Assembly (NCBI GenBank): GCA_963677395.2
Contig: OY781965.2
Coordinates: 2,852,001 to 2,916,000 of the forward strand
Direction of reading: 5' to 3'
Length of the DNA stretch: 64,000 nucleotides
Origin: G963667975 sp963677395
GTDB lineage: Bacteria; Bacteroidota; Bacteroidia; Bacteroidales; G963667975
Shown: in pieces, positions 41,961-50,948 of the stretch
How the letters are laid out: every line of letters starts with the position of its first letter
Position numbering within the stretch: position 1 is the stretch's first letter
Program-made: the position numbers and the translations under genes
The notes under the pieces: model-generated
The model's database searches: none
What the model was told of the DNA's origin: nothing
Seen by the model: the letters and a program-made list of their open reading frames with translations, nothing else

Positions 41961-44900
41961 TTATTCTATCAGTGAAAAAACAAGCGATAAAAGGCGTTCT
42001 TTATGAATGGGTTTCGTAAGATATTCTGTACACCCTGCTTTCAAGGCCATTTCCTTATCGCCCGATAATGTATAGTCTGTTTGTACAATGATAGGTATTG
42101 TAGGATCAATATCTCTGATTTCCCTAACAATATCATATCTACCGATATCTGATATTTTCAAATCTACCAAAACAGCCCTTAATCCCTTTTCCTTTTCAAA
42201 TAACTCTAATGCTTGTATGCCATTAACAGCCCTGATTAGTTCAAAATTCAATTGACTGAATATAAATCTAGTGTATTCATAATTAACATCGTCTTCCTCT
42301 ATCACAAGTAATTTAATTAATCCATCGGGAATTAAACATGTTTGTTTGGGATTTTCATATACTGTTGTAATTGTATTCTGCATAAAACATGTTTTCAGGT
42401 TAACGTAAAAAGTACTTCCACTGTTGGGTTCGGAATAAAATTGAATTTCTCCACCTAATATATCTGTATAGGCTTTTACGATAGACAACCCTAAACCCAA
42501 ACCTTCGTATGTACGGGAATAACCAAGTTCAGCTTGTACAAACCTATCGAAAATTAACTTTTGCTTTTCATAAGGAATTCCTATTCCACTATCGCGTACA
42601 AACAAGCGCAATTCACCATTAACGACCTGATATCCAAAATGAATGTATCCATTTTTAGTAAATTTTAATGCATTTTTAATTAAATTATTCAGAATTGACT
42701 CGAGTTTTGCTTTATCTGTCAAAATTATACTATTGTTACTTTCTTCCGAGCAAAAGGTTTCTATTTCAAGGTTTCGTTTCTGAGCTTCTTCCATAAAAAA
42801 ATGATAACAAACCTGAATAACTTCATTCAAGTTTACAGGTTCTTTATGCAAAACAGATTGACCTGTCTCAATTTTAGCTATTTCTAAAATATCGTTAATC
42901 GTATTCATTAAACGATTGCAACTTTCGGTTATCAATGAAAAAGTACTCGTTTGCTCATCGGCAGGTATTACATCAGCCTTTAGAAGATCAATAAGGCCTA
43001 AAATACCATTCATGGGTGTTTTGATTTCATGACTCATATTGATTAAGAATGCTGATTTTAACTGATCACTTTCTTCAGCTTTTTCTTTTGCAATTTGCAA
43101 TTCGTCATTCATTTCGCGAATGGTGTTGTTGGAATTTGTAAGCTCTTCGATAAGTACTTGTAATTCTTCATTCTGTTGCAACAAACGTTCTTCGCTCTCA
43201 CGAAGCGCTTCTTTCTCTAATTTCCTTTGCGTAATATCTCTCCCGATTCCAAGAACACCAATAGGTTTGTTTTCTAAATCATAAATTGGGGTTTTTATCG
43301 TTTCCAGAATTTCTTTATGTCCATCACTTTTAAAGGTCACCTCTTCTTCATTCATCGTAGATTTACCACTGCGAATTGAATTTCGATCATGTTGCCTGAA
43401 AAAATCGGCAAGTTCCTTACTTACATAATCGTAATCTGTTTTTCCAATAATCTCGGACTGTTTTTGGCCAAAAAATTGTTCAAATCTATTGTTACAATAC
43501 AGATATACTCCGTTTATATCTTTTATCCACACTAAATCGGGAAGAGAGAAGAGGAGCGTTTGTAAAAAAACTTCCCTTTTTTGTAACTCCAGCTCATTCA
43601 ATTTTTGCGCTGTTATATCCAGCAAGGTTCCCCTGAAAATTTTAGGATTACCATCCTGATCATAAGTTAGTTCCCATGACGAATGAAAATATTTTAAAGA
43701 AAGTTCATCAGGATTAGATCTGAATACTTCATTTTTAGGTTTTTCTCCTTTTAGCATCATCTCTAAAACTATCGTTATTTTCTCTCTGTCATCGGGATGA
43801 ATTTTTTGAAGATAAACATCAAAATCAGGGGAAAATTCCTGTGGTTCCATTTCAAACAACCGAAACATCTGTTCTGACCAATATCCAACAGGGTTGCCAA
43901 CTTCAAATTCCCAATTACCTAAACCTGATATTTGCTGGGCTTCGGTTAACCGTAATTCACTTTTCGAGAGTTTTTCCTCAATTTTCTTACGGTCAGTAAT
44001 ATCAATTATCGTAGATAGTATATACTTTTTACCGTTAAAACGCACCAATTCAATAAAAACTAATACATTTCTAAGCTCTCCATTTTTAGCTTTTATATGA
44101 ATCTCCAAATCACAAACACTTTTAGAATCCTTCAGATTATCAAGAATTTTCATTCGAGTATCTTCAGTAACCACACCCAAATCGACCATGGTTTTTCCTA
44201 TTGAATATTCGCGTTCAAAACCAGTCAACTTATACCATGCATCATTTACTTCAATAATTTTTCCATTTTCAAGACATACAATTACCATTGCAGTTGGACT
44301 CGATGTAAATGCAGCTAAAAATAATTCCTGCGATTTTTTTCTTTCAGAAACATCTGTGGAAATACCTAACAAACCCCATATATCATGATCATTTTCAGAT
44401 TTATGAATAGGTATTTTTATCTCCCAAAAAGTCAAAATCTCACCCTCTGAACCAGAAATTTCAATTTCCTCTTCAAATATTTCTCCTTGTAAAACTCTCT
44501 GATCATCTAAAGTAAATTTATCTGCTGTTTCTTTACTAAAATAATCATAGTCATTACTGCCAAGAAACGAATCAAAACTAGTTTTCAAGAGGTTTACTGT
44601 TGCCGAGTTTCCATAAACAAATCTTCCGTTTTTATCTTTCATATAAACGCAATTCGGAATTTTGTTAAGCGCTTCTTTAAATCTCCATATTTCCGAATCA
44701 TTTTTAGGTGAGTTATAATGCTTATATTTCATTGATAATTTATCAATTGTCCTTAACAAGGAAAGCACTTCCGCTCTTTGATGGGGAAAATTTAACAAAA
44801 AACAAAAACCGGAATTAAGCAATTCTAAACGCTTACGTTCGGTTAATGCATCATCAACTAAAGCAATCACTTCAACGTGAAAGTTATTAGCAAACTCAAG

Positions 44901-45176
44901 AAGTTCAGTAACTTGATCTAACAAAAAACCAAAAGAAGATGTCAAATCTATTAAAATTGCATGAGGAGCAATCCTTGAAAAAAATTGATCAACCTCCTTT
45001 ATTGAAGTCTCACAGTAAAAAACATTTAGATATGACAAATCTAGTTTAAAGCACTCAAGTAGATAATTTCCCCGACTATTATCTGGAGAAAAAATCAATA
45101 AATCCATAGGCTCTTGAATATTAAATATATTAATAAATTGAAATACATCTTTTCTACTACTACACATTATAACCAT
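41961..45176 (-). CDS. Multi-PAS hybrid sensor histidine kinase with pseudo-receiver N-terminus and C-terminal receiver
   Basis: 1071 residues, apparently cytoplasmic (no membrane segment). The N-terminal ~160 residues look like a receiver domain that lost its conserved Lys (APHAILIDLTS then LLNFPHQRAE). Four PAS domains follow (about 170-285, 285-405, 405-530, 535-660), two of which contain YMKDKNG- or WIKDINGVYLYCN-type motifs. HisKA has His at about 715 (FLINMSHEIKTPMNGILG), then HATPase_c (NLIKNALKFTKNG, DSGIGIPYEKQ, GLGLGLSIVKAY). A C-terminal receiver has Asp at about 1002 (LVDLKISD) and Lys in EYLTKPI. Start may be at MDLLIF, 23 codons inside. A phosphorelay partner is not nearby. Its 5' flank holds phased dyads at 45333-45393. 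Confidence 0.9.
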   Translation of the reverse strand: MVIMCSSRKDVFQFINIFNIQEPMDLLIFSPDNSRGNYLLECFKLDLSYLNVFYCETSIKEVDQFFSRIAPHAILIDLTSSFGFLLDQVTELLEFANNFHVEVIALVDDALTERKRLELLNSGFCFLLNFPHQRAEVLSLLRTIDKLSMKYKHYNSPKNDSEIWRFKEALNKIPNCVYMKDKNGRFVYGNSATVNLLKTSFDSFLGSNDYDYFSKETADKFTLDDQRVLQGEIFEEEIEISGSEGEILTFWEIKIPIHKSENDHDIWGLLGISTDVSERKKSQELFLAAFTSSPTAMVIVCLENGKIIEVNDAWYKLTGFEREYSIGKTMVDLGVVTEDTRMKILDNLKDSKSVCDLEIHIKAKNGELRNVLVFIELVRFNGKKYILSTIIDITDRKKIEEKLSKSELRLTEAQQISGLGNWEFEVGNPVGYWSEQMFRLFEMEPQEFSPDFDVYLQKIHPDDREKITIVLEMMLKGEKPKNEVFRSNPDELSLKYFHSSWELTYDQDGNPKIFRGTLLDITAQKLNELELQKREVFLQTLLFSLPDLVWIKDINGVYLYCNNRFEQFFGQKQSEIIGKTDYDYVSKELADFFRQHDRNSIRSGKSTMNEEEVTFKSDGHKEILETIKTPIYDLENKPIGVLGIGRDITQRKLEKEALRESEERLLQQNEELQVLIEELTNSNNTIREMNDELQIAKEKAEESDQLKSAFLINMSHEIKTPMNGILGLIDLLKADVIPADEQTSTFSLITESCNRLMNTINDILEIAKIETGQSVLHKEPVNLNEVIQVCYHFFMEEAQKRNLEIETFCSEESNNSIILTDKAKLESILNNLIKNALKFTKNGYIHFGYQVVNGELRLFVRDSGIGIPYEKQKLIFDRFVQAELGYSRTYEGLGLGLSIVKAYTDILGGEIQFYSEPNSGSTFYVNLKTCFMQNTITTVYENPKQTCLIPDGLIKLLVIEEDDVNYEYTRFIFSQLNFELIRAVNGIQALELFEKEKGLRAVLVDLKISDIGRYDIVREIRDIDPTIPIIVQTDYTLSGDKEMALKAGCTEYLTKPIHKERLLSLVFSLIE

Positions 45177-45332
45177 CCTTTTTTTAATGATTTATATAAT
45201 ATATTCCAATGATAATAAGTATTAATTTATTATCAGTATCTAAAATGGCATGTAACTTTTTTTCACAACCTGAGTATTTAATTAGCTAGTAAATATTTTC
45301 TACCCCAAATATACTACTCACCATATAAATAA

Positions 45333-45393
45333 ATTACAACTTTCAGTTGTAATTTACAACTACGAGTTGCAAATTTTCCTTTTCAGTTGTTTA
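45333..45393. promoter_or_regulatory. Three operator-like dyads phased every 20 bp
   Basis: Site 1, 45333-45353, is a perfect palindrome ATTACAACT-TTC-AGTTGTAAT. Site 2, 45353-45373, is TTTACAACT-ACG-AGTTGCAAA with one mismatch. Site 3, centred at 45383, keeps only the right arm AGTTGT. Centres lie at 45343, 45363 and 45383, exactly 20 bp apart, i.e. about two helical turns. This fits cooperative binding of a dimeric regulator. It is 157-217 bp upstream of the hybrid kinase start and about 500 bp upstream of the UXS gene. Confidence 0.65.
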
Positions 45394-45866
45394 ATATTAT
45401 TTAACATAATTAATTATAATTGTATAATTTAAAAAAGCATTATACTCAGGCACGTTTAAGACTAATTTCGTTTGAGCATAAATTGATTACATAGTTGAGA
45501 AAACAGGATTTCTATTCGTTTTCTTGATCTTTTAGAGACATCTGTAATATAGATTCACTATCCATTTAGTTGTTCCTTTGATTGAGAAAATAATACAGGC
45601 ATTTCTACTTCCAATCAAAATCACACTAATCAATTAAGTTTGAAAAGCTATTTACATCATTTGATTTTCAATTCAAGTTAAATTCAAATCATTTAAACTC
45701 CAATCATATTATTAAACGCGTTATAATTAACTATAAAGGAGAATGTCTTTTCGTGTTGTTTTATAAATAACAAGCGGCATTTAGCTCAACTAAAACGAAA
45801 TAAATACATAGTCTTTGCCAGCATTAAAATTTGGGAGGAATTATTACAGTTGAGTATATAATTGTT

Positions 45867-45874
45867 TATTTTTG
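45867..45874 (+). promoter_or_regulatory. Bacteroidota -7 element TATTTTTG upstream of the UXS gene
   Basis: Consensus TAnnTTTG, 40 bp before ATG 45915. Confidence 0.55.
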
Positions 45875-45914
45875 CTGTAACTGAAAAACACACGTTAATT
45901 TAATAAGGTTGAAG

Positions 45915-46850
45915 ATGAAAAAGAAAGTACTGGTTACCGGAGGAGCAGGGTTCCTTGGTTCTCACTTATGTGAAAGATTATTACATGATGGTCATGAAGT
46001 CATCTGCCTCGACAACTACTTTACCGGACAAAAACAGAATGTTGTACATCTTTTAGACAACCCATATTTTGAGCTGATTCGTCATGATGTAACCATGCCT
46101 TTCTTCATCGAAGTTGATGAAATTTACAACTTAGCATGTCCAGCCTCTCCTATTCATTACCAGTACAATGCAATTAAAACAATCAAAACCTCGGTAATGG
46201 GTGCTGTAAATATGCTTGGTTTGGCAAAACGTATCCAAGCGAAAATCCTTCAGGCATCTACTTCTGAAGTTTATGGAGATCCTCAAATTCATCCTCAAAC
46301 TGAAGAATATTGGGGACATGTAAATCCGATTGGGTTACGTGCTTGTTATGACGAAGGAAAACGTTGTGCAGAAACTCTTTTTATGAATTATCACCGTCAA
46401 AACGATGTAAAAATCAAAATCATACGCATCTTCAATACGTATGGTCCACGCATGCATCCCAACGATGGTCGTGTAGTTTCTAACTTCATTGTACAGGCTT
46501 TGAAGGGTGAGAATATTACTATTTATGGTGATGGTATGCAAACACGTAGTTTTCAGTATGTGGACGATTTAATTGAAGGAATGATCCGTATGATGGGAAC
46601 TGCTAATGACATTACAGAACCTGTAAACATAGGGAATCCTGGCGAATTCACTATGCTTGAGCTTGCCGAAAAAGTAATCGAACTCACCGGAAGTAAATCT
46701 AAAATCACCTTTGAACCTCTTCCTGCTGATGACCCAATGCAACGTCAGCCTAATATTGACAAAGCAAAAGAGCTACTCAACTGGGAACCCAAAATTCATT
46801 TAGAAGAAGGGCTTATAAAAACCATTAAGTACTTCAAAACCATAATTTAG
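45915..46850 (+). CDS. UDP-glucuronate decarboxylase (UXS-type SDR)
   Basis: About 311 residues, extended short-chain dehydrogenase. It should convert UDP-glucuronate to UDP-xylose for surface glycans. NAD site GGAGFLGSHLCERLL (about 9-23), LDNYFTGQKQNV, the UXS-typical IYNLACPASPIHYQYNAIKTIKTSV, STSEVYGDP (catalytic Ser), YDEGKRCAETL (catalytic YxxxK) and INTYGPRMHPNDGRVVSNF. I take ATG 45915 (MKKKVLVTGG), preceded by AAGG, over the TTG at 45909. First gene of the rightward glycan operon; a long hairpin separates it from rmlD. Confidence 0.9.
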   Translation: MKKKVLVTGGAGFLGSHLCERLLHDGHEVICLDNYFTGQKQNVVHLLDNPYFELIRHDVTMPFFIEVDEIYNLACPASPIHYQYNAIKTIKTSVMGAVNMLGLAKRIQAKILQASTSEVYGDPQIHPQTEEYWGHVNPIGLRACYDEGKRCAETLFMNYHRQNDVKIKIIRIFNTYGPRMHPNDGRVVSNFIVQALKGENITIYGDGMQTRSFQYVDDLIEGMIRMMGTANDITEPVNIGNPGEFTMLELAEKVIELTGSKSKITFEPLPADDPMQRQPNIDKAKELLNWEPKIHLEEGLIKTIKYFKTII

Positions 46851-46874
46851 CAAATAACTCATTACATGATAATT

Positions 46875-46914
46875 CAGGCAAAAGCAGTCATTTAACAATG
46901 ACTTCTTTTGCCTG
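46875..46914 (+). terminator. Long intercistronic hairpin between UXS gene and rmlD (terminator, attenuator or mRNA processing site)
   Basis: Arms CAGGCAAAAGCAGTCATT and AATGACTTCTTTTGCCTG pair over 18 positions with one mismatch around a 4-nt loop. No T run follows. It starts 25 bp after the UXS stop and ends 14 bp before the rmlD ATG, so it could cap the 3' end of the UXS transcript or dampen read-through. Confidence 0.7.
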
Positions 46915-46928
46915 TAAAACATTTAAGA

Positions 46929-47804
46929 ATGGCCAGAATTCTCATTACAGGAGCCAACGGACAATTAGGTCAGGCTTTCAGAAAACTTTCAATGTATTAT
47001 CCTGAACATCAGTTTCTTTTTACGGATTGCCAAGAACTTGACATTACAGACTACCAACAAATTGATAAAGTCATAACTAGCCATCCTCAGGATTTCATTA
47101 TCAATTGTGCTGCATATACAGCAGTTGACAAAGCAGAGGACGATCAGCATAATGCTCGCTTTTTAAATGCAAATGCTGTTCGCTACCTTGCCCAACTCTC
47201 TAAACGACACAATTACAGACTAATCCACATTTCGACCGACTATGTTTTCAATGGTAATCAATTTCAACCATATAACGAAACAGATAATGTTTCACCCACT
47301 TCATTTTATGGCAAATCAAAATTAGAAGGGGAGCAGGAAGTATTAACACATGCCGAAAATGCGACTATCATTCGAACATCCTGGCTTTACTCTGAAGTTG
47401 GAGGAAACTTTGTAAAGACAATTCGCAAATATGGTCGCGAACGCGGAGAACTTAAAGTGGTATTTGATCAGATTGGCACTCCAACATTTGCAACTGATTT
47501 AGCCCAAGCAATCATAAATGCACTACCTGAAATCAGGAGAATGAATGGAATTGAACTCTTTCATTTTTCAAATGAGGGTGTTTGTAGCTGGTTTGACTTT
47601 GCCAAGGAAATTATCGAAAAATCTAATATTACCTGTAAAATTAATCCTGTGACCAGTGATGAATATCCAACATCAACCAAGCGTCCATTTTATAGCGTTT
47701 TGAATAAAAAAAAGTGGAAAACATTTTTCAATACAGACATTCCTTACTGGAAAGACAGTTTACAATTATGCATTGACCTATTAGATGAACAGGAACGAGC
47801 GTAA
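46929..47804 (+). CDS. rmlD: dTDP-4-dehydrorhamnose reductase
   Basis: About 291 residues. Final step of dTDP-L-rhamnose synthesis. NAD(P) motif ITGANGQLGQAFRKL (about 5-19), DITDYQQIDKVI, AAYTAVDKAEDD, HISTDYVFNG and the YGKSKLEGEQ catalytic YxxxK. ATG 46929 (MARILITGANG) is preferred over a TTG at 46908 that lies in the hairpin. RmlC is encoded 15 kb away at 61.7-62.2 kb on the other strand; RmlA and RmlB are not in the window. Its last 20 bp overlap the GxxExxY gene. Confidence 0.9.
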   Translation: MARILITGANGQLGQAFRKLSMYYPEHQFLFTDCQELDITDYQQIDKVITSHPQDFIINCAAYTAVDKAEDDQHNARFLNANAVRYLAQLSKRHNYRLIHISTDYVFNGNQFQPYNETDNVSPTSFYGKSKLEGEQEVLTHAENATIIRTSWLYSEVGGNFVKTIRKYGRERGELKVVFDQIGTPTFATDLAQAIINALPEIRRMNGIELFHFSNEGVCSWFDFAKEIIEKSNITCKINPVTSDEYPTSTKRPFYSVLNKKKWKTFFNTDIPYWKDSLQLCIDLLDEQERA

Positions 47805-48183
47805 CAGATTGATTACCGAGATACTGGATGCTGCATCCGAAGTTCACAAAAACCTTGGAACAGGTTTACTTTCATCAGTTTACAAATTGTGTTTTCACTC
47901 CGAATTGCGTGTAAAAAGTATTTACTTTAACAAAGATGTTCAGCTTCCTATCTTCTACAAAGGAATAAAAATCAAAGAAGAACTGTTAATTGACTTATTA
48001 ATTGAAGAAGAAGTGATTGTTCAGATTGTTGCCGAAGAACAAATTACACAAATTCAGGAATCTTATCTGCTCACTGCCTTGAAAATGTCTGGAAAAAGTG
48101 CCGGAATCATCATCAATTTCAATGAAAAACTCTTTTCAAACAGTTTTCGTAAATTTGTAATCAACTCAAATATTAAACCTTAA
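47785..48183 (+). CDS. GxxExxY-family protein (PD-(D/E)XK-like), with degenerate motif
   Basis: 132 residues. The family signature region here reads LGTGLLSSVYKLCFHSEL: the usual G-x-x-E-x-x-Y has Ser in place of Glu (GLLSSVY). The second conserved part is LLIDLLIEEEVIVQIVAEEQITQIQESYLLTALKMSGKSAGIIINFN, in which the usual E-x-K before the E of VEK is changed to QIVAEE. GxxExxY proteins are often found among sugar-nucleotide genes; function is not known, and a nuclease-like fold has been proposed. The changed motif residues suggest loss of catalysis. It overlaps the end of rmlD by 20 bp. Confidence 0.8.
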   Translation: MNRNERNRLITEILDAASEVHKNLGTGLLSSVYKLCFHSELRVKSIYFNKDVQLPIFYKGIKIKEELLIDLLIEEEVIVQIVAEEQITQIQESYLLTALKMSGKSAGIIINFNEKLFSNSFRKFVINSNIKP

Positions 48184-48193
48184 AAAAAAGAAT

Positions 48194-49936
48194 ATGACCC
48201 CTCAAAACATTGAACCACAAGTATGGAAACTCATTCAAGTTTGGTTGAATGGTAATTATGACACTGAAACCAAATCGAAAATAAATGAGCTTCTTGAAAA
48301 AGATCCTGTTGAACTCACTGATGCTTTTTATCGTAATTTAGAATTTGGCACAGGTGGTTTGCGTGGAATCATGGGAGTTGGAACTAACCGTATGAACAAT
48401 TATACTGTTGCGATGGCTACTCAGGGATTAGCAAACTATATGATGAAATCGTTCACCAAAATCAGCCAGCTTAGTGTTGCTATTGCCCATGATTCACGTA
48501 ACAACAGTCGAGCATTTGCTCAAATCACAGCCAATGTTTTTGCGGCCAACGGGTTTAAAGTATATCTCTTTGAAGATCTGCGTCCTACTCCGGAGCTTTC
48601 GTTTACAATTCGTGAGTTGAAATGCCAGGGCGGTGTTGTAATTACAGCATCGCACAATCCGAAAGAATACAATGGCTACAAAGCTTATTGGAATGATGGT
48701 GGTCAACTGATCGCTCCCCACGACAAAAACGTAATTGCCGAAGTATTAAAAATCACTTCTCTCGACGATGTGAAAATGAGTGGAAACGAGCACCTGATTG
48801 AAATTATCGGCGAAAAGATCGATAAAGTTTATATTAATCGCGTTTGTGGTTTATCACTTAATCCTCAAGCTGTTAAAAATCAGAAAGATTTAAAAATAGT
48901 TTATACAGCTCTGCATGGTACCGGAATTACCTGCGTACCAAGAGCATTGAAACAGCTTGGATTTGAAAATATTACCATTGTTGAAAAACAGGATATTCCT
49001 GACGGAAACTTTCCAACATTGAAATCGCCCAATCCGGAAGAAAAAGCTGCACTCGAAATGGCAATTCAAAAAGCCATAGAAGTGGGTGCAACTCTCGTGC
49101 TGGCTACTGATCCCGATGCCGACCGTGTAGGAATTGCTGTTCGCGATAATCGGGGAGAATTTATCCTGCTCAACGGAAATCAAACTGCTTCGGTATTGAT
49201 CTATTATCTGTTAACACAATGGAAAGCCAAAGGCAAAATAACTGGAAATGAATACATTGTTAAAACAATTGTTACCAGTGAATTATTAAAAGATATTGCA
49301 GTACGCAACGGTGTTGAAAGTTACGATGTACTTACCGGATTCAAATTTATTGCAGACATTATTCTCAGGCTCGAAGGCAAGAAAACCTTTATAGGAGGTG
49401 GAGAAGAAAGCTATGGCTATTTGGTAAGTGATTTTGTCCGTGATAAAGATGCCGTAATTTCCTGCTGCATGATTGCTGAAATTGCTGCTTTTGCAGCCGA
49501 AACAGAAAAAACCTTCTTTGATATATTACTTGATCTATACCTTGACTATGGTTTCTACAAAGAAGACTTACTTTCAATTACGAAAAAAGGAAAAACCGGT
49601 GCCGAAGACATTGAAAAGATGATGGTGGACTACCGAAACAATCCTCCAAAGGAGATTAACAATTCGAAAGTACTGATAATGAAAGATTATCAGCTTCAAA
49701 AATCCACTGATTTTGCGACCAATACAACCGAAGTCATTGATTTACCCAAATCAAATGTTTTGCAATTCTTTACCGAAGACGGAAGTAAAATTACCATTCG
49801 ACCATCGGGAACTGAGCCTAAAATAAAATTCTACTTTGGCGTAAAAGATGCTCTTCCATCCAAAGATGAATTCTATAGTGTGAATGAACAACTTGACCGG
49901 AAAATCAAAGGTATTATCCAGTCAATGAATCTATAA
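48194..49936 (+). CDS. Phosphohexomutase (phosphoglucomutase/phosphomannomutase type)
   Basis: 580 residues, the length of PGM2-like phospho-sugar mutases. Active-site serine motif ITASHNPKEYNGYKAYWNDGGQL (about 154-176), metal loop ATDPDADRVGIAV (about 304-316), sugar-specificity loop GGEESYGYLV (about 397-406) and phosphate loop RPSGTEPKIKFYF (about 537-549). It interconverts hexose 1- and 6-phosphates, feeding nucleotide-sugar synthesis. Fits its operon with UXS and RmlD. It starts 10 bp after the GxxExxY gene and continues into the GT9 gene. Confidence 0.92.
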   Translation: MTPQNIEPQVWKLIQVWLNGNYDTETKSKINELLEKDPVELTDAFYRNLEFGTGGLRGIMGVGTNRMNNYTVAMATQGLANYMMKSFTKISQLSVAIAHDSRNNSRAFAQITANVFAANGFKVYLFEDLRPTPELSFTIRELKCQGGVVITASHNPKEYNGYKAYWNDGGQLIAPHDKNVIAEVLKITSLDDVKMSGNEHLIEIIGEKIDKVYINRVCGLSLNPQAVKNQKDLKIVYTALHGTGITCVPRALKQLGFENITIVEKQDIPDGNFPTLKSPNPEEKAALEMAIQKAIEVGATLVLATDPDADRVGIAVRDNRGEFILLNGNQTASVLIYYLLTQWKAKGKITGNEYIVKTIVTSELLKDIAVRNGVESYDVLTGFKFIADIILRLEGKKTFIGGGEESYGYLVSDFVRDKDAVISCCMIAEIAAFAAETEKTFFDILLDLYLDYGFYKEDLLSITKKGKTGAEDIEKMMVDYRNNPPKEINNSKVLIMKDYQLQKSTDFATNTTEVIDLPKSNVLQFFTEDGSKITIRPSGTEPKIKFYFGVKDALPSKDEFYSVNEQLDRKIKGIIQSMNL

Positions 49937-49946
49937 AATACTAACA

Positions 49947-50948
49947 ATGAATATATTAGTAATCCAGACTGCTTCTATTGGTGATGTAATTCTTGCCACA
50001 CCTGTTCTCGAAAAACTTCATCAAACATATCCGAATGCAGCCATTGATTTACTGGTGAAATATGGAAATGAACCTTTATTTCATGGTCATCCTTTTCTGA
50101 GAAAAGTCTGGGTTTGGGATAAACGTGAAAAAAAATATGCCCGTCTGTTATCGCTCATTTCCAAAATCAGAAATGAGCGATACGATGTGGTAATCAATAT
50201 TCAGCGTTTTTTCAGCAGTGGACTGATTACTGCATTATCAAGGGGAAAAACAACCATCGGATTCAAAAAAAATCCGCTATCATTTCTTTTCAATAAGCGA
50301 TATGGACACACAATCGGAGATCCGAAAAAACCGGTTCACGAAATAGAACGCAATCTGCAATTAACAGAAAGTCTGACAGATGGGAAAATCACACTTCCCC
50401 GACTCTATCCATTTACCAGTGATGATGAAAAAACCGGAATATTTAAAGAACATCCTTATATCTGCATCGCTCCGACATCACTATGGTTTACCAAACAACT
50501 CCCGGTCGAAAAATGGATGGAGTTAATGGAAGAGATTGACAAAGGGCTGCGGGTTTACTTACTTGGTGCCCGAAGTGATTACGAGTTATGTGAAGAAATT
50601 ATACACGGAACCTCTCACCCTTTCGTGATTAACCTTGCAGGGAAGATCTCTTTACTTGAGTCTGCCTCCTTGATTCGGGATGCAAAAATGACTTATGTAA
50701 ACGATTCTGCTCCAATGCATCTGGCATCCTCAGTTAATGCACCTGTAACGGCTGTATTTTGTTCAACAGTAACTGAATTTGGGTTTGGACCGCTTTCCGA
50801 AAAATCATTTATTGTTGAAAGCAAAGAAAAGCTTGATTGTCGCCCATGTGGATTACATGGATACAAAAGTTGCCCGAAAGGACATTTCAAATGTGCCTGG
50901 ACTATCAAAACAGAGCAATTAACTAAAACCCTGAATTATGGGGAATAA
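49947..50948 (+). CDS. Glycosyltransferase family 9 (heptosyltransferase-like)
   Basis: 333 residues, the WaaC/WaaF/RfaF family that adds heptose to lipopolysaccharide inner core. N-terminal motif NILVIQTASIGDVILATPVLEKLHQTYP (about 2-29), DVVINIQRFFSSGLI, IAPTSLWFTKQLPVEKWMELM (about 171-191) and the nucleotide-binding MTYVNDSAPMHLASSVNAPVTAVF (about 250-273). A terminal cluster CRPCGLHGYKSCPKGHFKCAW suggests a Cys-rich C-terminus as in many GT9 proteins. It overlaps the tsaC gene by 11 bp. Confidence 0.9.
   Translation: MNILVIQTASIGDVILATPVLEKLHQTYPNAAIDLLVKYGNEPLFHGHPFLRKVWVWDKREKKYARLLSLISKIRNERYDVVINIQRFFSSGLITALSRGKTTIGFKKNPLSFLFNKRYGHTIGDPKKPVHEIERNLQLTESLTDGKITLPRLYPFTSDDEKTGIFKEHPYICIAPTSLWFTKQLPVEKWMELMEEIDKGLRVYLLGARSDYELCEEIIHGTSHPFVINLAGKISLLESASLIRDAKMTYVNDSAPMHLASSVNAPVTAVFCSTVTEFGFGPLSEKSFIVESKEKLDCRPCGLHGYKSCPKGHFKCAWTIKTEQLTKTLNYGE

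Larger units (their letters stand above)
45177..45908. other. 732-bp non-coding region between hybrid kinase and sugar-nucleotide operon
   Basis: The longest gene-free stretch in the window; AT-rich, no ORF over a few codons. It contains three phased dyads (45333-45393, separate entry) and a -7 element at 45867-45874 for the rightward operon. An AAAGGAGA followed by a 7-codon reading frame at 45743-45766 was judged to be chance. No RNA gene recognised, although a regulatory small RNA cannot be excluded. Confidence 0.5.

Noticed and set aside
43523..43531. DnaA box TTATCCACA
   Set aside because: Single perfect match inside the hybrid kinase coding region; no cluster around it.
45743..45766. 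Seven-codon leader peptide (MSFRVVL) after AAAGGAGA
   Set aside because: Too short and 150 bp from the next gene with no attenuator hairpin in between; Bacteroidota rarely use Shine-Dalgarno signals.
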